Positions 7,464 to 16,835 of a DNA stretch of 64,000 bases are shown here, in pieces. The stretch comes from Bradyrhizobium sp. AZCC 2262 (lineage in GTDB: Bacteria; Pseudomonadota; Alphaproteobacteria; Rhizobiales; Xanthobacteraceae). Position 1 is the first letter of the stretch. Every line of letters starts with the position of its first letter. The stretch lies in NCBI RefSeq assembly GCF_036924535.1, contig NZ_JAZHRT010000001.1:8618001-8682000 (forward strand). The letters are read 5' to 3'. The notes under the pieces are model-generated. The model made no database searches. It saw only the letters and a program-made list of their open reading frames with translations, and was not told where the DNA came from. A program made the position numbers and the translations under genes.

Positions 7464-8423
7464 TCAGGCCTTCACGGCCGCAAACGCATAGCCGTTGCCG
7501 TCCTTTGACAATGTGCCGACATTCGGGAAACCGAAATGATAGCCGGCGATCATGCCCTTTTCGGCAATGACGCGATCGAAGAACGCGCGCCGTGTGGCCT
7601 CCGCCTTCGGCCCGTCCGTATCGAACATCGAGAACCAGCCGGGATTCTTGACGAACAGCTGGTGGATGCCGGTGACGTCGCTCTGGATGAACAATTGCTG
7701 TCCGCCCGAGGCGACGAGGTACGACATGTGGCCGACGGTGTGGCCGGGGGTGGCGATGGCCTTTACGCCGGGCGCAACGTCGGCGCCGTCGCTATACTGC
7801 TTGATGTTCTTCCAGGTCGGGAAGGTCGCCTGGATTCGCTTGACATGTGGGCGGACAGCTTCCGGCATCTTCTCCACCAGCGCCGGATCGGTCCAGAACT
7901 TGTACTCGACCTCGGGCATCAGGATTTCCGCGTTCGGGAAGACCTGCGCATTGGTCTCCTTCACCCAGAGGCCGGAGATGTGATCGGGATGGAAATGCGA
8001 GATCACGACAGTGGAGACCGTTGCCGGATCGAGGCCGGCGGCCTTCATGTTCTCGGCGAGCTTGCCGACCGTCGCCGGCCCGTTGCCGCCGAAGCCGGTA
8101 TCGAACAGCACGACCTTGCCGCCGGTCCGGATCGCGGTGACGGTGAAGGGATTGTCGAATTTGTCCGGGCCAATCCCGCTGGCTGTCAGCGCCTTCTTGA
8201 CGTCGTCGAGCGAGGCGTTCTTCACCATGCCTTCGGCGACCGTGCGCTCGATACTGCCCTCATGCAGGCTGAACACCTCGATGTCGCCGACCTTGTATTT
8301 GAGGCTGTCCGCGGCGCGCTGCGCATGCGCCGCGCCGATGAACGAAACCGGTCCCTTGAGGCCGAAAACGAGCGCTGCCCCGGTGCTCCCGAGGACCAGA
8401 TCGCGACGTGAAATCTCGAACAT
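7464..8423 (-). CDS. Metallo-beta-lactamase-fold hydrolase, Tat-exported
   Basis: Zinc hydrolase of the MBL superfamily, predicted periplasmic; the substrate is unknown (relatives include lactonases and quorum-quenching enzymes). The N-terminus has a twin-arginine motif (SRRDLVLG), a hydrophobic stretch and an AHAQR cleavage region. The zinc signature HFHPDH lies near residue 142, followed by a downstream His in PGHTVGH and an Asp in QSDVTG. Length 319 fits the family. GGAGAAGGG precedes the ATG. It ends at a hairpin terminator and lies between radC and an SMP-30-like gene. Confidence 0.85.
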   Translation of the reverse strand: MFEISRRDLVLGSTGAALVFGLKGPVSFIGAAHAQRAADSLKYKVGDIEVFSLHEGSIERTVAEGMVKNASLDDVKKALTASGIGPDKFDNPFTVTAIRTGGKVVLFDTGFGGNGPATVGKLAENMKAAGLDPATVSTVVISHFHPDHISGLWVKETNAQVFPNAEILMPEVEYKFWTDPALVEKMPEAVRPHVKRIQATFPTWKNIKQYSDGADVAPGVKAIATPGHTVGHMSYLVASGGQQLFIQSDVTGIHQLFVKNPGWFSMFDTDGPKAEATRRAFFDRVIAEKGMIAGYHFGFPNVGTLSKDGNGYAFAAVKA

Positions 8424-8570
8424 GCCCTTCTCCCTTGGTTGATCCCTAGCCCGCCAGGCCCTTCTGTTTCGAGGGGCTCACGCTACATGCTACCCCGCAC
8501 AACCCGGGATATTCCGGTGCGATGCATGACGGGCCCAAGCGGCGGGCGCGCCGAACTTCGCGCAAGTTTC

Positions 8571-8656
8571 GTAGCCCGGATGGAGCGAAGCGAAATCCGG
8601 GGGCGCTCCGTCCACCTGTTAGATCCCCGGGTTACGCTGCGCTCCACCCGGGCTAC
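8571..8656. repeat. Palindromic intergenic repeat (GTAGCCCGGATGGAGCG family)
   Basis: The ends GTAGCCCGG and CCGGGCTAC are inverted copies, and the inner parts (TGGAGCGAAGCGAAATCCGG and CCGGGTTACGCTGCGCTCCA) pair imperfectly, so the whole element can fold into one long hairpin. It lies between the start of the hydrolase gene and the end of the SMP-30-like gene. I recall this family as a dispersed repeat in Bradyrhizobium and relatives. Confidence 0.75.
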
Positions 8657-8678
8657 GCTTGCGGCGGTTATCGGCGTT

Positions 8679-9638
8679 TCAGCACATGCGGGGCACCTGC
8701 AGGCAAGGCTCGCGGCCGGGACGATCAACACGGAAGGCCTCGATGAAGCGGCCCTCCTTCTGGGTCACGAACACGGTTCTGCCGTCGGGACCGCCAAAGG
8801 TGAGGTTGGTCGGCTGCTTTCCGCTCAGGGGTACCTCACGTTCGAGCGATCCATTGGCCGCGATAATGGCGATCTTGCCGGCCGAAAGCCGCGCGAGATA
8901 AATCCGGCCGTCGAGGTCGGTGCGCAGGCCGTCGACCTCGAAATCCGAAAAACCCTTCACCAGTCGCGGGTCGAGCAATTTGCTGCCGTCGAGGCGATAG
9001 GCCCAGACCTGCTTCGAATTCGACTCGCTGACGTAAAGCGTCGTGCCGTCCGGGCTCAGGTCGATCCCGTTGGTCACGCCGAGACGCCTTGTCGTGGACA
9101 TCACCTCACCCCGGCCCTTGCCGTCCGCGCCGCGCGTAATACGCCAGATCTGGCCGCCCGCGGGCGATGCAAATCGCGGATCGCTGGCATAGAGCGTGCC
9201 GTCCGCCGCGATTGCCAGGTCGTTCGGCTGATTGAACCGATCGGAATGAAAGTAGACGCGCGGCGTGGTTTCGCCGCGTTCGATGACCCAGACATTGTGC
9301 TTCTTGAAATCAGCGATGAACATCCGCCCCTGCCGATCGAAACGAATGCCGTTACCGATGCTGCCTGCAGGGAGCGATGCGAAGAGCTGGGACTGCGAGG
9401 CGCCGGCCGCCAGTTTGCCGATCGTGCCGCTCTGTTGAAAATTGACAACGTAAAGGTTGCCCGATGCGTCGACCGCGGGACCTTCGATGCCGGGCGTGTA
9501 CTCGCCCTGCGGCGTGATCCTCTTGCTTGTGAAAAGGGAGTCCTCGGCCGCGTTGCTCCGGCCTGCCAGGAAAACGGCACATGCGACGAGACAGGCCGCA
9601 ACGCATTTCGCCAGACGGCCACGTTCTGCCATCGCCAT
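8679..9638 (-). CDS. SMP-30/gluconolactonase-like beta-propeller protein, exported
   Basis: Predicted secreted beta-propeller protein; relatives hydrolyse sugar lactones, but the substrate here is unknown. A signal peptide (LAKCVAACLVACAVFLAGRSNA) leads into repeated blades with GNLYVVNF, GRMFIADF, GTLYASD, TTLYVSES and GRIYLARL strands, typical of SMP-30/NHL folds. I chose the ATG at 9638 because GGGAG lies 6 bases upstream; a frame to 9677 lacks such a site. It ends 40 bases after map in the same direction, possibly in one transcript. Confidence 0.75.
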   Translation of the reverse strand: MAMAERGRLAKCVAACLVACAVFLAGRSNAAEDSLFTSKRITPQGEYTPGIEGPAVDASGNLYVVNFQQSGTIGKLAAGASQSQLFASLPAGSIGNGIRFDRQGRMFIADFKKHNVWVIERGETTPRVYFHSDRFNQPNDLAIAADGTLYASDPRFASPAGGQIWRITRGADGKGRGEVMSTTRRLGVTNGIDLSPDGTTLYVSESNSKQVWAYRLDGSKLLDPRLVKGFSDFEVDGLRTDLDGRIYLARLSAGKIAIIAANGSLEREVPLSGKQPTNLTFGGPDGRTVFVTQKEGRFIEAFRVDRPGREPCLQVPRMC

Positions 9639-9677
9639 CGTCAACTCCCTGCGCGGGAGGGTTAGGCGCCGGCCCAA

Positions 9678-10502
9678 CTAGGTCGTAACCAAAGGCTTCT
9701 CGCCGTTGCGCTCTGACAGCGTGAAGATTTCGACGCCGGTCGCGGTCACGCCGACCGAATGCTCGAACTGCGCCGACAACGAGCGATCGCGGGTCACCGC
9801 GGTCCAGCCGTCGGACAGGATTTTCACATGCGGCTTGCCGAGATTGATCATCGGCTCGATGGTGAAGAACATGCCGGGCTTCAGCATCACGCCCTCGCCG
9901 GGCCGGCCGATATGGATGATGTTGGGCTCGTCGTGGAACATGCGCCCGAGGCCATGGCCGCAGAAATCGCGCACCACGCTCATGCCCTGCGGCTCGACAA
10001 AACTCTGGATGGCGTGGCCGATGTCGCCGGTGGTGGCGCCCGGCTTCACCGCGGCGATGCCGCGCATCATCGCCTCATAGGTGACCTCGATCAGCCGCTC
10101 GGCCTTGCGGGCGATCGGGCCGATCACGTACATGCGGCTGGAATCGCCGTACCAGCCATCGACGATGAAGGTGACGTCGATATTGACGATGTCGCCTTCC
10201 TTCAGCGCGCGGTCGCCGGGCATGCCGTGGCAGACCACGTGATTGATCGACGTGCAGGTCGAGTAGCGGTAACCGCGATACATCAGCGTCGCCGGATAGA
10301 CGCCATGGCCGAAGGCGAAGTCGCGGACGAATTCGTCGATCCGTGAGGTCGGGACGCCCGCCTTGACGATGTCGGTGAGTTCGTCGAGGCATTTTGCGAC
10401 CAGCGCGCCCGCCTTGCGCATGCCGGCGAATCCGCTCGCGCCATGCAGTTTGATCTGGCCGGTCTTTCGCAACGAGGTGTCAGACGCTTCAATATAGCTC
10501 AT
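9678..10502 (-). CDS. map: Methionine aminopeptidase type I
   Basis: Removes the N-terminal methionine from new proteins; cytoplasmic dinuclear metalloenzyme. 274 residues. Metal ligands are visible as Asp in NIDVTFIVDGWYGDSS, His in DFCGHGLG, Glu in TIEPMINLG and a last Glu in SAQFEHSVGV; the substrate His is in NHVVCHG. The start was taken at the ATG before SYIEASD; no strong ribosome site is visible. Map beside radC is a common alphaproteobacterial pairing, here separated by two inserted genes. Confidence 0.95.
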   Translation of the reverse strand: MSYIEASDTSLRKTGQIKLHGASGFAGMRKAGALVAKCLDELTDIVKAGVPTSRIDEFVRDFAFGHGVYPATLMYRGYRYSTCTSINHVVCHGMPGDRALKEGDIVNIDVTFIVDGWYGDSSRMYVIGPIARKAERLIEVTYEAMMRGIAAVKPGATTGDIGHAIQSFVEPQGMSVVRDFCGHGLGRMFHDEPNIIHIGRPGEGVMLKPGMFFTIEPMINLGKPHVKILSDGWTAVTRDRSLSAQFEHSVGVTATGVEIFTLSERNGEKPLVTT

Positions 10503-10604
10503 GGGGCGGTCATGCTTCGGAGGAACGGGAATGGTTGATTTAATGATCTAATTTAGTGATCGGAGCGGTCTGCGGCAAGCCGAGGTTGGGGTGCTGGAGA
10601 CTCT

Positions 10605-10635
10605 AAAAAGACTTGCATCAAAAAAGACTTGCATC
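10605..10635. repeat. Tandem 15-bp direct repeat (aaaaagacttgcatc x2)
   Basis: Two perfect copies at 10605-10619 and 10621-10635 separated by one base, at the 3' end of the MscS-like gene; the second copy touches its stop codon. Probably a small slip duplication. Confidence 0.7.
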
Positions 10636-11951
10636 TAGCCGGAAACTTCCACCACGGGCTCGACCGGCAGCGCACCGCCGCGGACACGGATTTCGCGGAC
10701 CGGATAGGGAACACGGATCCCCTCGCGCTTGAAGGCGTCCCACAGCGCCAGCATCACATCGCTCTTCACATTGTCCATGCCATCGGGATCGGCGATCCAG
10801 AAGGTCAGCGAAAACTTCATGCCGGCCTCGGCGAATTCGGTCAGGATGCAGTTCGGCGGCTTGTTCTTGATGGCGCGCGGGGCGGCCGCCGCGATCTCGA
10901 TCGCCAGCTTGCAGACGAGGCGGGGATCGGCGTCGTAATTGGTGCTGAACAGCACCTTCACCAGCGTGTTCTTGTCGGTATAGGTCCAGTTCACGACCTT
11001 CTGCGTCACCAGATCCTCGTTCGGGATCAGGAACTCACGGCCGTCGCCGGCGGCGACCGAGATGTAGCGCGTCTTCATCGCGCTGATCCGGCCCGAGCTG
11101 TCGCCGATGGTAACGAGGTCGCCGGGTTTTACCGACTTGTCCGCCAGCAGGATGATGCCTGAGATGAAATTGGCGACGATCTTCTGCAGGCCGATACCGA
11201 TACCGACGCCAACCGCGCCGGAGAACACCGCCAGTGCCGAAAGGTTGATGCCGACCGCGCTGAGCGCGACGATGACGGCGATCGTCAGCAGCCCCATGCG
11301 GATCATCTTGACCAGCAGCACCTGGATGGACGGGGTGAGGTCGGTGGAACGGTTGATCCGGCTTTCAACGAAATTGCTGGCAATATTGGTCAGCCACAAG
11401 GCCAGGATCAGGAGCGCGCCGAGCTTGATCAGGACCAGCGGCGTCAGCCGCAAGCCGCCGAGAACGATCGAGACGGAATCCGAATCCAGCAATTGCAGTG
11501 TCGGCTCGAGCTGGCCGATGACACTGAGAGCCGCGACCAGCCAGGCCGACAGCGACACCAGCCTGACAATGAACTCGTTGCGAATGACCGACGTCACCAG
11601 CCGGATGACGAGCCAGGCCACCGCAAGCTTGGCGGAAACCGCGAGCAGGTAGCTGCGGCTCGGCCAGGTCGAGTGGACCATCACGAAGCGCTCCACCATC
11701 ACCAGGATCGCGAACACAACGGTGGAGGCGCTGCCGACCAGGACGTGGGCGAAGCGCCGCAAGGCCACCGGCCACCGCATCGCAAGCGAGGTCATGTCGA
11801 CGCGCGCGCGAATGGATGCCTCGCTGGCCCAGGCAATGCCAGCGGCGGTGAGGATCAGGCCGAATTGCAGATAGAACCAGGGCGAGGTCACCTCCGCGCC
11901 GAGCGCGCGCGCGGTGCCGTGCAAGAACTCGATGATCTCTTTCAAATCCAT
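10635..11951 (-). CDS. MscS-family mechanosensitive ion channel
   Basis: Inner-membrane channel that would open under membrane tension to release solutes. 438 residues from the ATG at 11951 (MDLKEIIEFL). Five or six hydrophobic segments precede the MscS pore helix (GAVGVGIGIGLQKIVANFISG, around residue 260) and the conserved beta domain (KPGDLVTIGD, then FLIPNEDLVTQKVVNWT). A C-terminal alpha/beta domain follows. The N-terminus is longer than that of minimal MscS. It is transcribed divergently from the NhaP2-type antiporter, another ion/osmotic gene. Confidence 0.88.
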   Translation of the reverse strand: MDLKEIIEFLHGTARALGAEVTSPWFYLQFGLILTAAGIAWASEASIRARVDMTSLAMRWPVALRRFAHVLVGSASTVVFAILVMVERFVMVHSTWPSRSYLLAVSAKLAVAWLVIRLVTSVIRNEFIVRLVSLSAWLVAALSVIGQLEPTLQLLDSDSVSIVLGGLRLTPLVLIKLGALLILALWLTNIASNFVESRINRSTDLTPSIQVLLVKMIRMGLLTIAVIVALSAVGINLSALAVFSGAVGVGIGIGLQKIVANFISGIILLADKSVKPGDLVTIGDSSGRISAMKTRYISVAAGDGREFLIPNEDLVTQKVVNWTYTDKNTLVKVLFSTNYDADPRLVCKLAIEIAAAAPRAIKNKPPNCILTEFAEAGMKFSLTFWIADPDGMDNVKSDVMLALWDAFKREGIRVPYPVREIRVRGGALPVEPVVEVSG

Positions 11952-12191
11952 CGGCCAAATCTCGTTTTGGGGCGATCCGGCCCCGCCGGACAAAGTTGAT
12001 TCGCGCGTAGCAGGCAGATTCTCACAAGCGCCGGGCGGATGCCATCGGCACAGCAGGCGCGGGGGCAGGTTAGGCCCGTAAAATCGGGTACATTGCCGCT
12101 AACGCAGAAATGGGTTGGCGTTCAACTGTGGCAACGATAAGGATGCAATTGCAAGTATTTGCCAGAATTGTAGAGGTTATTGCGGAGGTTC

Positions 12192-13985
12192 ATGGCTTCT
12201 CTCGACTCGGTCAGCATCGCCATCTTTCTGGGCGCCGTTCTGGTGATGGCGGGCATCCTGTCGAGCCTGCTTGCGCTGCGCTTCGGGGCGCCGCTGCTGC
12301 TGGTGTTCCTCCTGATCGGCATGCTGGCGGGCGATGCCGGGCCGGGCCAGCTCAGCTTCGATGACGTCCGCACCACCTATCTGGTGGGATCGGTGGCGCT
12401 GGCGCTGATCCTGTTCGACGGCGGCCTGCGAACCAAGTTTCAAAGCATCCGTACCGTGCTGGCGCCGTCGATGGTGCTGGCGACCATCGGTGTGCTGCTC
12501 ACCGCCCTGATTGCTGCACCGGCCGCCAAATATGCGCTCGATCTGAACTGGACCGAATCGCTGCTGGTCGGCGCCGTGGTGGCGTCGACCGATGCCGCGG
12601 CGGTGTTCCTGCTCGTTCACACGCAGGGCCTGCGCCTGCGCCCCCGTGTCGGCGCAACCCTGGAAGCCGAATCCGGCACCAACGACCCGTTCGCGATCTT
12701 TCTCACCCTGATGCTGGTCGAATTCATTTCGCGCGGTGAAAGCTCGCCCGCGCATGTTGTATTGGAGCTCGCACGCGAAGGCGTGCTCGGCGCCGTCATC
12801 GGCGTGATCGGTGGCCGTCTGGTGGTGGTGGCGCTCAATCGCATGGCGCTGCCGCAAGGCCTGCACGCGCCCTTTGTCGCAACCGCTGCGCTCGTGATCT
12901 TCGGCGTGACGCAGATCTCGCACGCCTCGGGATTTCTCGCGGTCTATCTCGCCGGCATCATCATCGGCAACCGGCCGACGCGCGCGCATAATTCAGTGGT
13001 GACGTTTCTCGACGCCGCGACCTGGCTGGCGCAAATCGTGATGTTCGTTTTGCTCGGCCTGCTGGCGTCGCCGCAGCGCCTGCTGGACAGCGTGGGTCCC
13101 TCCGTGATCGTGGCGCTGGTGCTGATGCTCCTGGCACGGCCGATCGCGGTGTTCCTGTGCCTCGTGCCATTCCGGTTCAACTGGCGGGAAAAGGTTTTCA
13201 TCGCCTGGACCGGCCTGCGCGGGGCGGTCGCGATCTTTCTCGCCTCGATCCCGATGCTGGTCGGGCTGTCGAAAGCCTATCTCTATTTCGACGTCGCCTT
13301 TGTCGTGGTCGTCATCTCGCTGCTGCTGCAGGGCTGGACGCTGGGCCCGGCGGCGCGGTGGCTGCACGTGGCGCTGCCGCGCGCCGACCGCGGCCCGCGG
13401 CGCGTCGAGCTCGATCTGCCGGGCCAGCTCGAGCAGCAGCTGGTCGGCTATCCGGTGCGGTCGAAGAGCCTCTACTTCCGGCGCGGCCTGCTTCCATCCT
13501 GGTCGAAGCCGACGCTGGTGATCCGCGATGAGCGGATCCTCTCGCCCGTCGAGGCCGATCCGGTCGCGGCCGGCGACTACCTTTATCTGCTGGCGCCGCC
13601 GGAAAAGGCCGAAGCGCTGGATCGCTTCTTCGTCGACATGGCGCCGAGCTCGGCGCCCGACCCGCATCTGCTCGGCGATTTCATGGTATCGGGCGAACAC
13701 ACGCTCGGTGAACTGGCCGAGATCTACGGCGTTTCCGTCGAGGAAGAACAGGCAAAGCTGACGCTGGCGGATTATTTCGACATACATCTCGACCATGCGC
13801 CCAAGGAAGGCGCCGAGCTTGTGCTGGATCCCATCGTTCTGGTCGCGCGCAGCATCAGTGGCGGGCGGGTCAACGTGGTCGGCCTGCGGCTGCCCGAGGA
13901 TGAGGAGCAGGCCGCGCCACTGACGCGGTGGCAGGCGTTCAGGCGCAAGCTGGCCGATATCTGGTCGTCGGTGGCGGGGGTTTGA
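12192..13985 (+). CDS. nhaP2: K+/H+ antiporter, NhaP2/CvrA type
   Basis: Membrane cation/proton antiporter of the CPA1 family, probably exchanging K+ for H+. About 13 transmembrane segments occupy residues 5-390, with the ion-binding signature near STDAAAVF and ESGTNDP. The C-terminal third is cytoplasmic and looks like the TrkA-C plus CorC/HlyC-like regulatory part of NhaP2. Length 597 fits. The start could be the TTG at 12180; I prefer the ATG at 12192, though GGAGG then lies only 3 bases before it. Divergent from the MscS gene. Confidence 0.88.
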   Translation: MASLDSVSIAIFLGAVLVMAGILSSLLALRFGAPLLLVFLLIGMLAGDAGPGQLSFDDVRTTYLVGSVALALILFDGGLRTKFQSIRTVLAPSMVLATIGVLLTALIAAPAAKYALDLNWTESLLVGAVVASTDAAAVFLLVHTQGLRLRPRVGATLEAESGTNDPFAIFLTLMLVEFISRGESSPAHVVLELAREGVLGAVIGVIGGRLVVVALNRMALPQGLHAPFVATAALVIFGVTQISHASGFLAVYLAGIIIGNRPTRAHNSVVTFLDAATWLAQIVMFVLLGLLASPQRLLDSVGPSVIVALVLMLLARPIAVFLCLVPFRFNWREKVFIAWTGLRGAVAIFLASIPMLVGLSKAYLYFDVAFVVVVISLLLQGWTLGPAARWLHVALPRADRGPRRVELDLPGQLEQQLVGYPVRSKSLYFRRGLLPSWSKPTLVIRDERILSPVEADPVAAGDYLYLLAPPEKAEALDRFFVDMAPSSAPDPHLLGDFMVSGEHTLGELAEIYGVSVEEEQAKLTLADYFDIHLDHAPKEGAELVLDPIVLVARSISGGRVNVVGLRLPEDEEQAAPLTRWQAFRRKLADIWSSVAGV

Positions 13986-14064
13986 GTTCTCACGGGCGAA
14001 GTTCGGTCAGCTTCGCCGCTGAAAGCGGACATTTCGCCGTTGCTTTCTAATGTCGGCTTTGTGC

Positions 14065-14078
14065 CCAACAACGGAAGT
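14065..14078 (+). repeat. 14-bp direct repeat, left copy (ccaacaacggaagt)
   Basis: Identical to 15994-16007; the two copies bracket the cyclase-TPR gene. The surroundings at 13995-14080 resemble a degenerate dispersed repeat that I recall from Bradyrhizobium intergenic regions, so the copies may simply belong to that family. Confidence 0.5.
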
Positions 14079-14128
14079 CGCGCTTATTCGATCACTTCGT
14101 CGCAAACGGTCGAGCCTAGCTGCGATGG

Positions 14129-15925
14129 TCATTCGGGCAGCCCGGCTTGCCGCATTCCTTCTTCGTATCGCAAAAGGTCTTCGGCCCGCCTGAAAGGGCC
14201 CAACACGTCTTTGAGAGTGGAAACACGTAGCGTGGGGTTCAGCAGCCGCAGCCGAGCCAGGGCCTTATGTGCTTTCTCCGGCCGCCCGGCCATTGCATTG
14301 CTTGCGGCGGCGATCCGTAATCCAGGTTGATAGTCCGCATTGTGCTGCAATGCCATTGCCGCCCACGATGCCGCCTCGTCATAGTGGCCCAGGAAGAAAT
14401 GGGCATGCGCCGTCCCGCTTGGCATTCTTAACAGCGACGGATCAAGTGGGCTCAGGCGCATGGCACGCGCGAAGCGCTCGATCGCCGCTTCCGGCTCGCC
14501 GAGCCAGTTTTTTACCCAGCCGTCGAAACTCCATGCCTCGGCGAAATTGGAATTGAGCACAAGCGCGCGATCGATCAAGCCAGCGCCCGCCTCGAGATCG
14601 CGAACGACAACCGCTAGCGCCCACCCGCCGGCGGCGAGCGCGATCGGGTCATCCTTGCCCAACTCAACCGCCCGCTGGGCGAGCCTTGTCACCTCAGCAA
14701 TCTCGTTCGATGTGACTGAAATCCAGCCATTGGCCCTGCCTATGGCGTAGCAATGGGCGGCACGACCGTAGGCAGATGCAAAATCTGGGTCGAGCTCGAT
14801 CGCGCTGTTGAACAGGCGTAATGCCTCTTCGTTCGCTTGCCTGCTTGCAACCTGATAAAACCTGGCCAACCCGCGTAAATAGAGGGTATAGGCGTCGAGA
14901 CTCTCGGTCGGCTTGCGCCTGGCACGCTCGATCTCGGCTTTTTCCAGCGCCGGCGCGATCGCCCCGACAACGCTCTCGGTCACCTGGTCCTGCAGATCGA
15001 AGACGTCGCTGAGCCCGCCATCAAACCTTTCCGCCCAAAGATGTGCCCCAGTGGCGGTATCGACGAGCTGTCCCGTGATGCGCACTCGATTTGCCGCCTT
15101 GCGAACGCTCCCTTCCAACACGTAACGCACCCCGAGCTCGCGCCCGACCTGCTTCACGTCGACGGCGCGCCCCTTGTAGGCGAAGCTCGAGTTGCGGGCG
15201 ATGACGAACAGCGCCCTGAAATGAGACAGCGCCGTGATGATGTCATCGACCATTCCGTCCGCGAAATATTCCTGTTCCGGATCGGAGCTCAGGTTGGTGA
15301 AGGGGAGAACGGCGATCGAGGGTTTATCGGGCAGAGCAAGGGTCTCATCAACAGGCCAGCGGTTCGGCACGGCTGGCACGGCGCGACCGTATGGGACGCG
15401 CCAGACCCGCATCGGTTCGGCGATATTCTTCAAGGATTGCGAACCCAAATCCTCAAACGTTACATCTACCTTGCCACGAATTTGCCGACGAGCGTCGTCC
15501 GAGATACTGATGCCGCCCGGCTCTGCAATCCCTTCGAGACGCACTGCAATATTGACCCCGTCACCAAAGATATCGTTTTCTTCGATAATAATATCACCAA
15601 CGTGAATGCCGATGCGGAGTTCGATACGCCTGTCCTGCGGCACGTCGATATTTTGTTCGGCCATGCCGCGTTGAATTTCGTCGGCACATCGGACGGCGTC
15701 GACCACGCTGGCGAACTCGGCAATAGCGCCGTCCCCGGTATTCTTGACAACACGTCCGTGATGCTGAGCGATTTTGGGATCGAAAAGCGTCTTTCTGAGA
15801 GCTTTCAGTTGCGCCAGCGTGCCTTCTTCGTCGATCCCTATTAAGCGGCAAGAGCCCGCGACATCCGCCGCCAGAATAGCCGCCAGTCGCCGCTCTACGT
15901 GCTCGCTGCTCAAGGTGGCCCCCAT
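14129..15925 (-). CDS. Class III adenylate cyclase with TolB-like and TPR domains
   Basis: Makes cAMP (or cGMP) from the nucleotide triphosphate; the signal sensed is unknown. Residues 10-185 are the cyclase domain: metal-binding Asp in LAADVAGS and in NTGDGAIAEF, and the transition-state Asn and Arg in GVNIAVRLEG are present, so activity is plausible. Residues 205-330 are the TolB-N-like region (SIAVLPFTNLSSDPEQEYFADGM) common to this architecture, then TPR repeats to the end (598 residues). No membrane segment. Such proteins are strongly multiplied in Bradyrhizobium. A 14-bp direct repeat flanks the gene. Confidence 0.87.
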   Translation of the reverse strand: MGATLSSEHVERRLAAILAADVAGSCRLIGIDEEGTLAQLKALRKTLFDPKIAQHHGRVVKNTGDGAIAEFASVVDAVRCADEIQRGMAEQNIDVPQDRRIELRIGIHVGDIIIEENDIFGDGVNIAVRLEGIAEPGGISISDDARRQIRGKVDVTFEDLGSQSLKNIAEPMRVWRVPYGRAVPAVPNRWPVDETLALPDKPSIAVLPFTNLSSDPEQEYFADGMVDDIITALSHFRALFVIARNSSFAYKGRAVDVKQVGRELGVRYVLEGSVRKAANRVRITGQLVDTATGAHLWAERFDGGLSDVFDLQDQVTESVVGAIAPALEKAEIERARRKPTESLDAYTLYLRGLARFYQVASRQANEEALRLFNSAIELDPDFASAYGRAAHCYAIGRANGWISVTSNEIAEVTRLAQRAVELGKDDPIALAAGGWALAVVVRDLEAGAGLIDRALVLNSNFAEAWSFDGWVKNWLGEPEAAIERFARAMRLSPLDPSLLRMPSGTAHAHFFLGHYDEAASWAAMALQHNADYQPGLRIAAASNAMAGRPEKAHKALARLRLLNPTLRVSTLKDVLGPFRRAEDLLRYEEGMRQAGLPE

Positions 15926-15993
15926 GCTCGGGGAAATTCAATCGCTATATAGCACGATCGTGGACCTTGGCGCAGCACGTCCGATAAGTGCCG

Positions 15994-16007
15994 CCAACAA
16001 CGGAAGT
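15994..16007 (+). repeat. 14-bp direct repeat, right copy (ccaacaacggaagt)
   Basis: Second copy of the 14-mer at 14065-14078, in the same orientation, 69 bases upstream of the cyclase-TPR start. Confidence 0.5.
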
Positions 16008-16503
16008 AGCCCTCTCACCCGATCGCCCCGTGGGCGAGCGCGGGATGCGTCGGAAACACCGCAAAACCCGCTGCGTCAAAGAGCGAATTTTAGCAGCCGA
16101 TTCAACGTGATTTGGGTCGTCCAGATTGTGCAGCAAAAACATATCGCTTCTCATTTCCCCCAAATCAGCTCCATCTTCGCGCCATCCCGCCTCATCGAAG
16201 AGGGGCGTACGCGTCGTCACGATACGTGGAGTGCGGGTTGCGGTGGACGCGATGGCGTTGCGCGCGCGAGGCATTGCAGGGCGGTCTCAGGCTTCGTGCT
16301 TGAGATTGTGAGCGATTGATCCGCGCAGGACGAGCGGCGTTATTGCGTACGGCAAAAGCGTGTGGTTCTGGCACCCGTGGCTGGTGTCAAGCTGGCGGAG
16401 GTTGATCGAACCCAACCGGGGTTGATCGGCCGCCAATCCGGCAGCGACGGAGGCAAAAGGAACTCGTCTCCGGGAAGAGCGCGCCATAAGCCGTCAAACC
16501 ATT

Positions 16504-16632
16504 GCGCAGGGAAGGCCGGATGCTCTCCGCTGGACCTGCATGCTCGTGTGCGCACTTCTTTGTGCACATTGCACACGAGACCGCGGGTGCAGCGCGCACC
16601 CGGTCTTCCCTGCGCCCTCGTTAATTCGAGGG
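16504..16632. repeat. Folded dispersed repeat, candidate structured RNA
   Basis: A 16-bp outer stem (16504-16519 with 16600-16615, one G-U pair) encloses a long hairpin (16543-16551 with 16571-16579, plus an inner 4-bp stem) and a short one (GGGTGC/GCACCC at 16585-16601, which competes with the outer stem for two bases). A third stem (CCCTCG/CGAGGG, 16615-16632) follows. I recall closely similar sequences scattered in Bradyrhizobium genomes, often mis-called as short proteins; that is recall, not a search. No T-run follows, so it is not a plain terminator. Confidence 0.55.
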
Positions 16633-16835
16633 CGAGCCGTCGCATCGGATCGGGGCGCCCGTCGCCTGCGAGCGCAGCGTTGCGTCCGGGCTTGTTGGGG
16701 CTATTTGAGGTCGACCGTTGGTCGCCAATCGCGGGTTTGATCGGCTATTTCGATGGTTGAGCAATCAGCAGACTATCTCTAGTCTGGCCGCAGGCCGAGC
16801 AACGGCCTGGCGGTGGAAACGCAGGAGACACAACA

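Larger units (their letters stand above)
15926..16835. other. 910-base stretch without a credible gene
   Basis: Positions 15926-16120 hold the upstream region of the cyclase gene and the right copy of the 14-bp repeat (15994-16007). Open frames here (for instance 15945-16274 minus, 16362-16760 plus) are rich in Arg and Pro and look non-coding. Positions 16240-16690 look like a dispersed intergenic repeat with a strongly folded core (listed separately). The last 60 bases carry the GrdB-like gene's ribosome site. Confidence 0.6.

Noticed and set aside
15945..16274. 109-codon minus-strand frame in the gap near 16 kb
   Set aside because: Arg/Thr-rich composition and position in repeat-like sequence; no ribosome site or family features.
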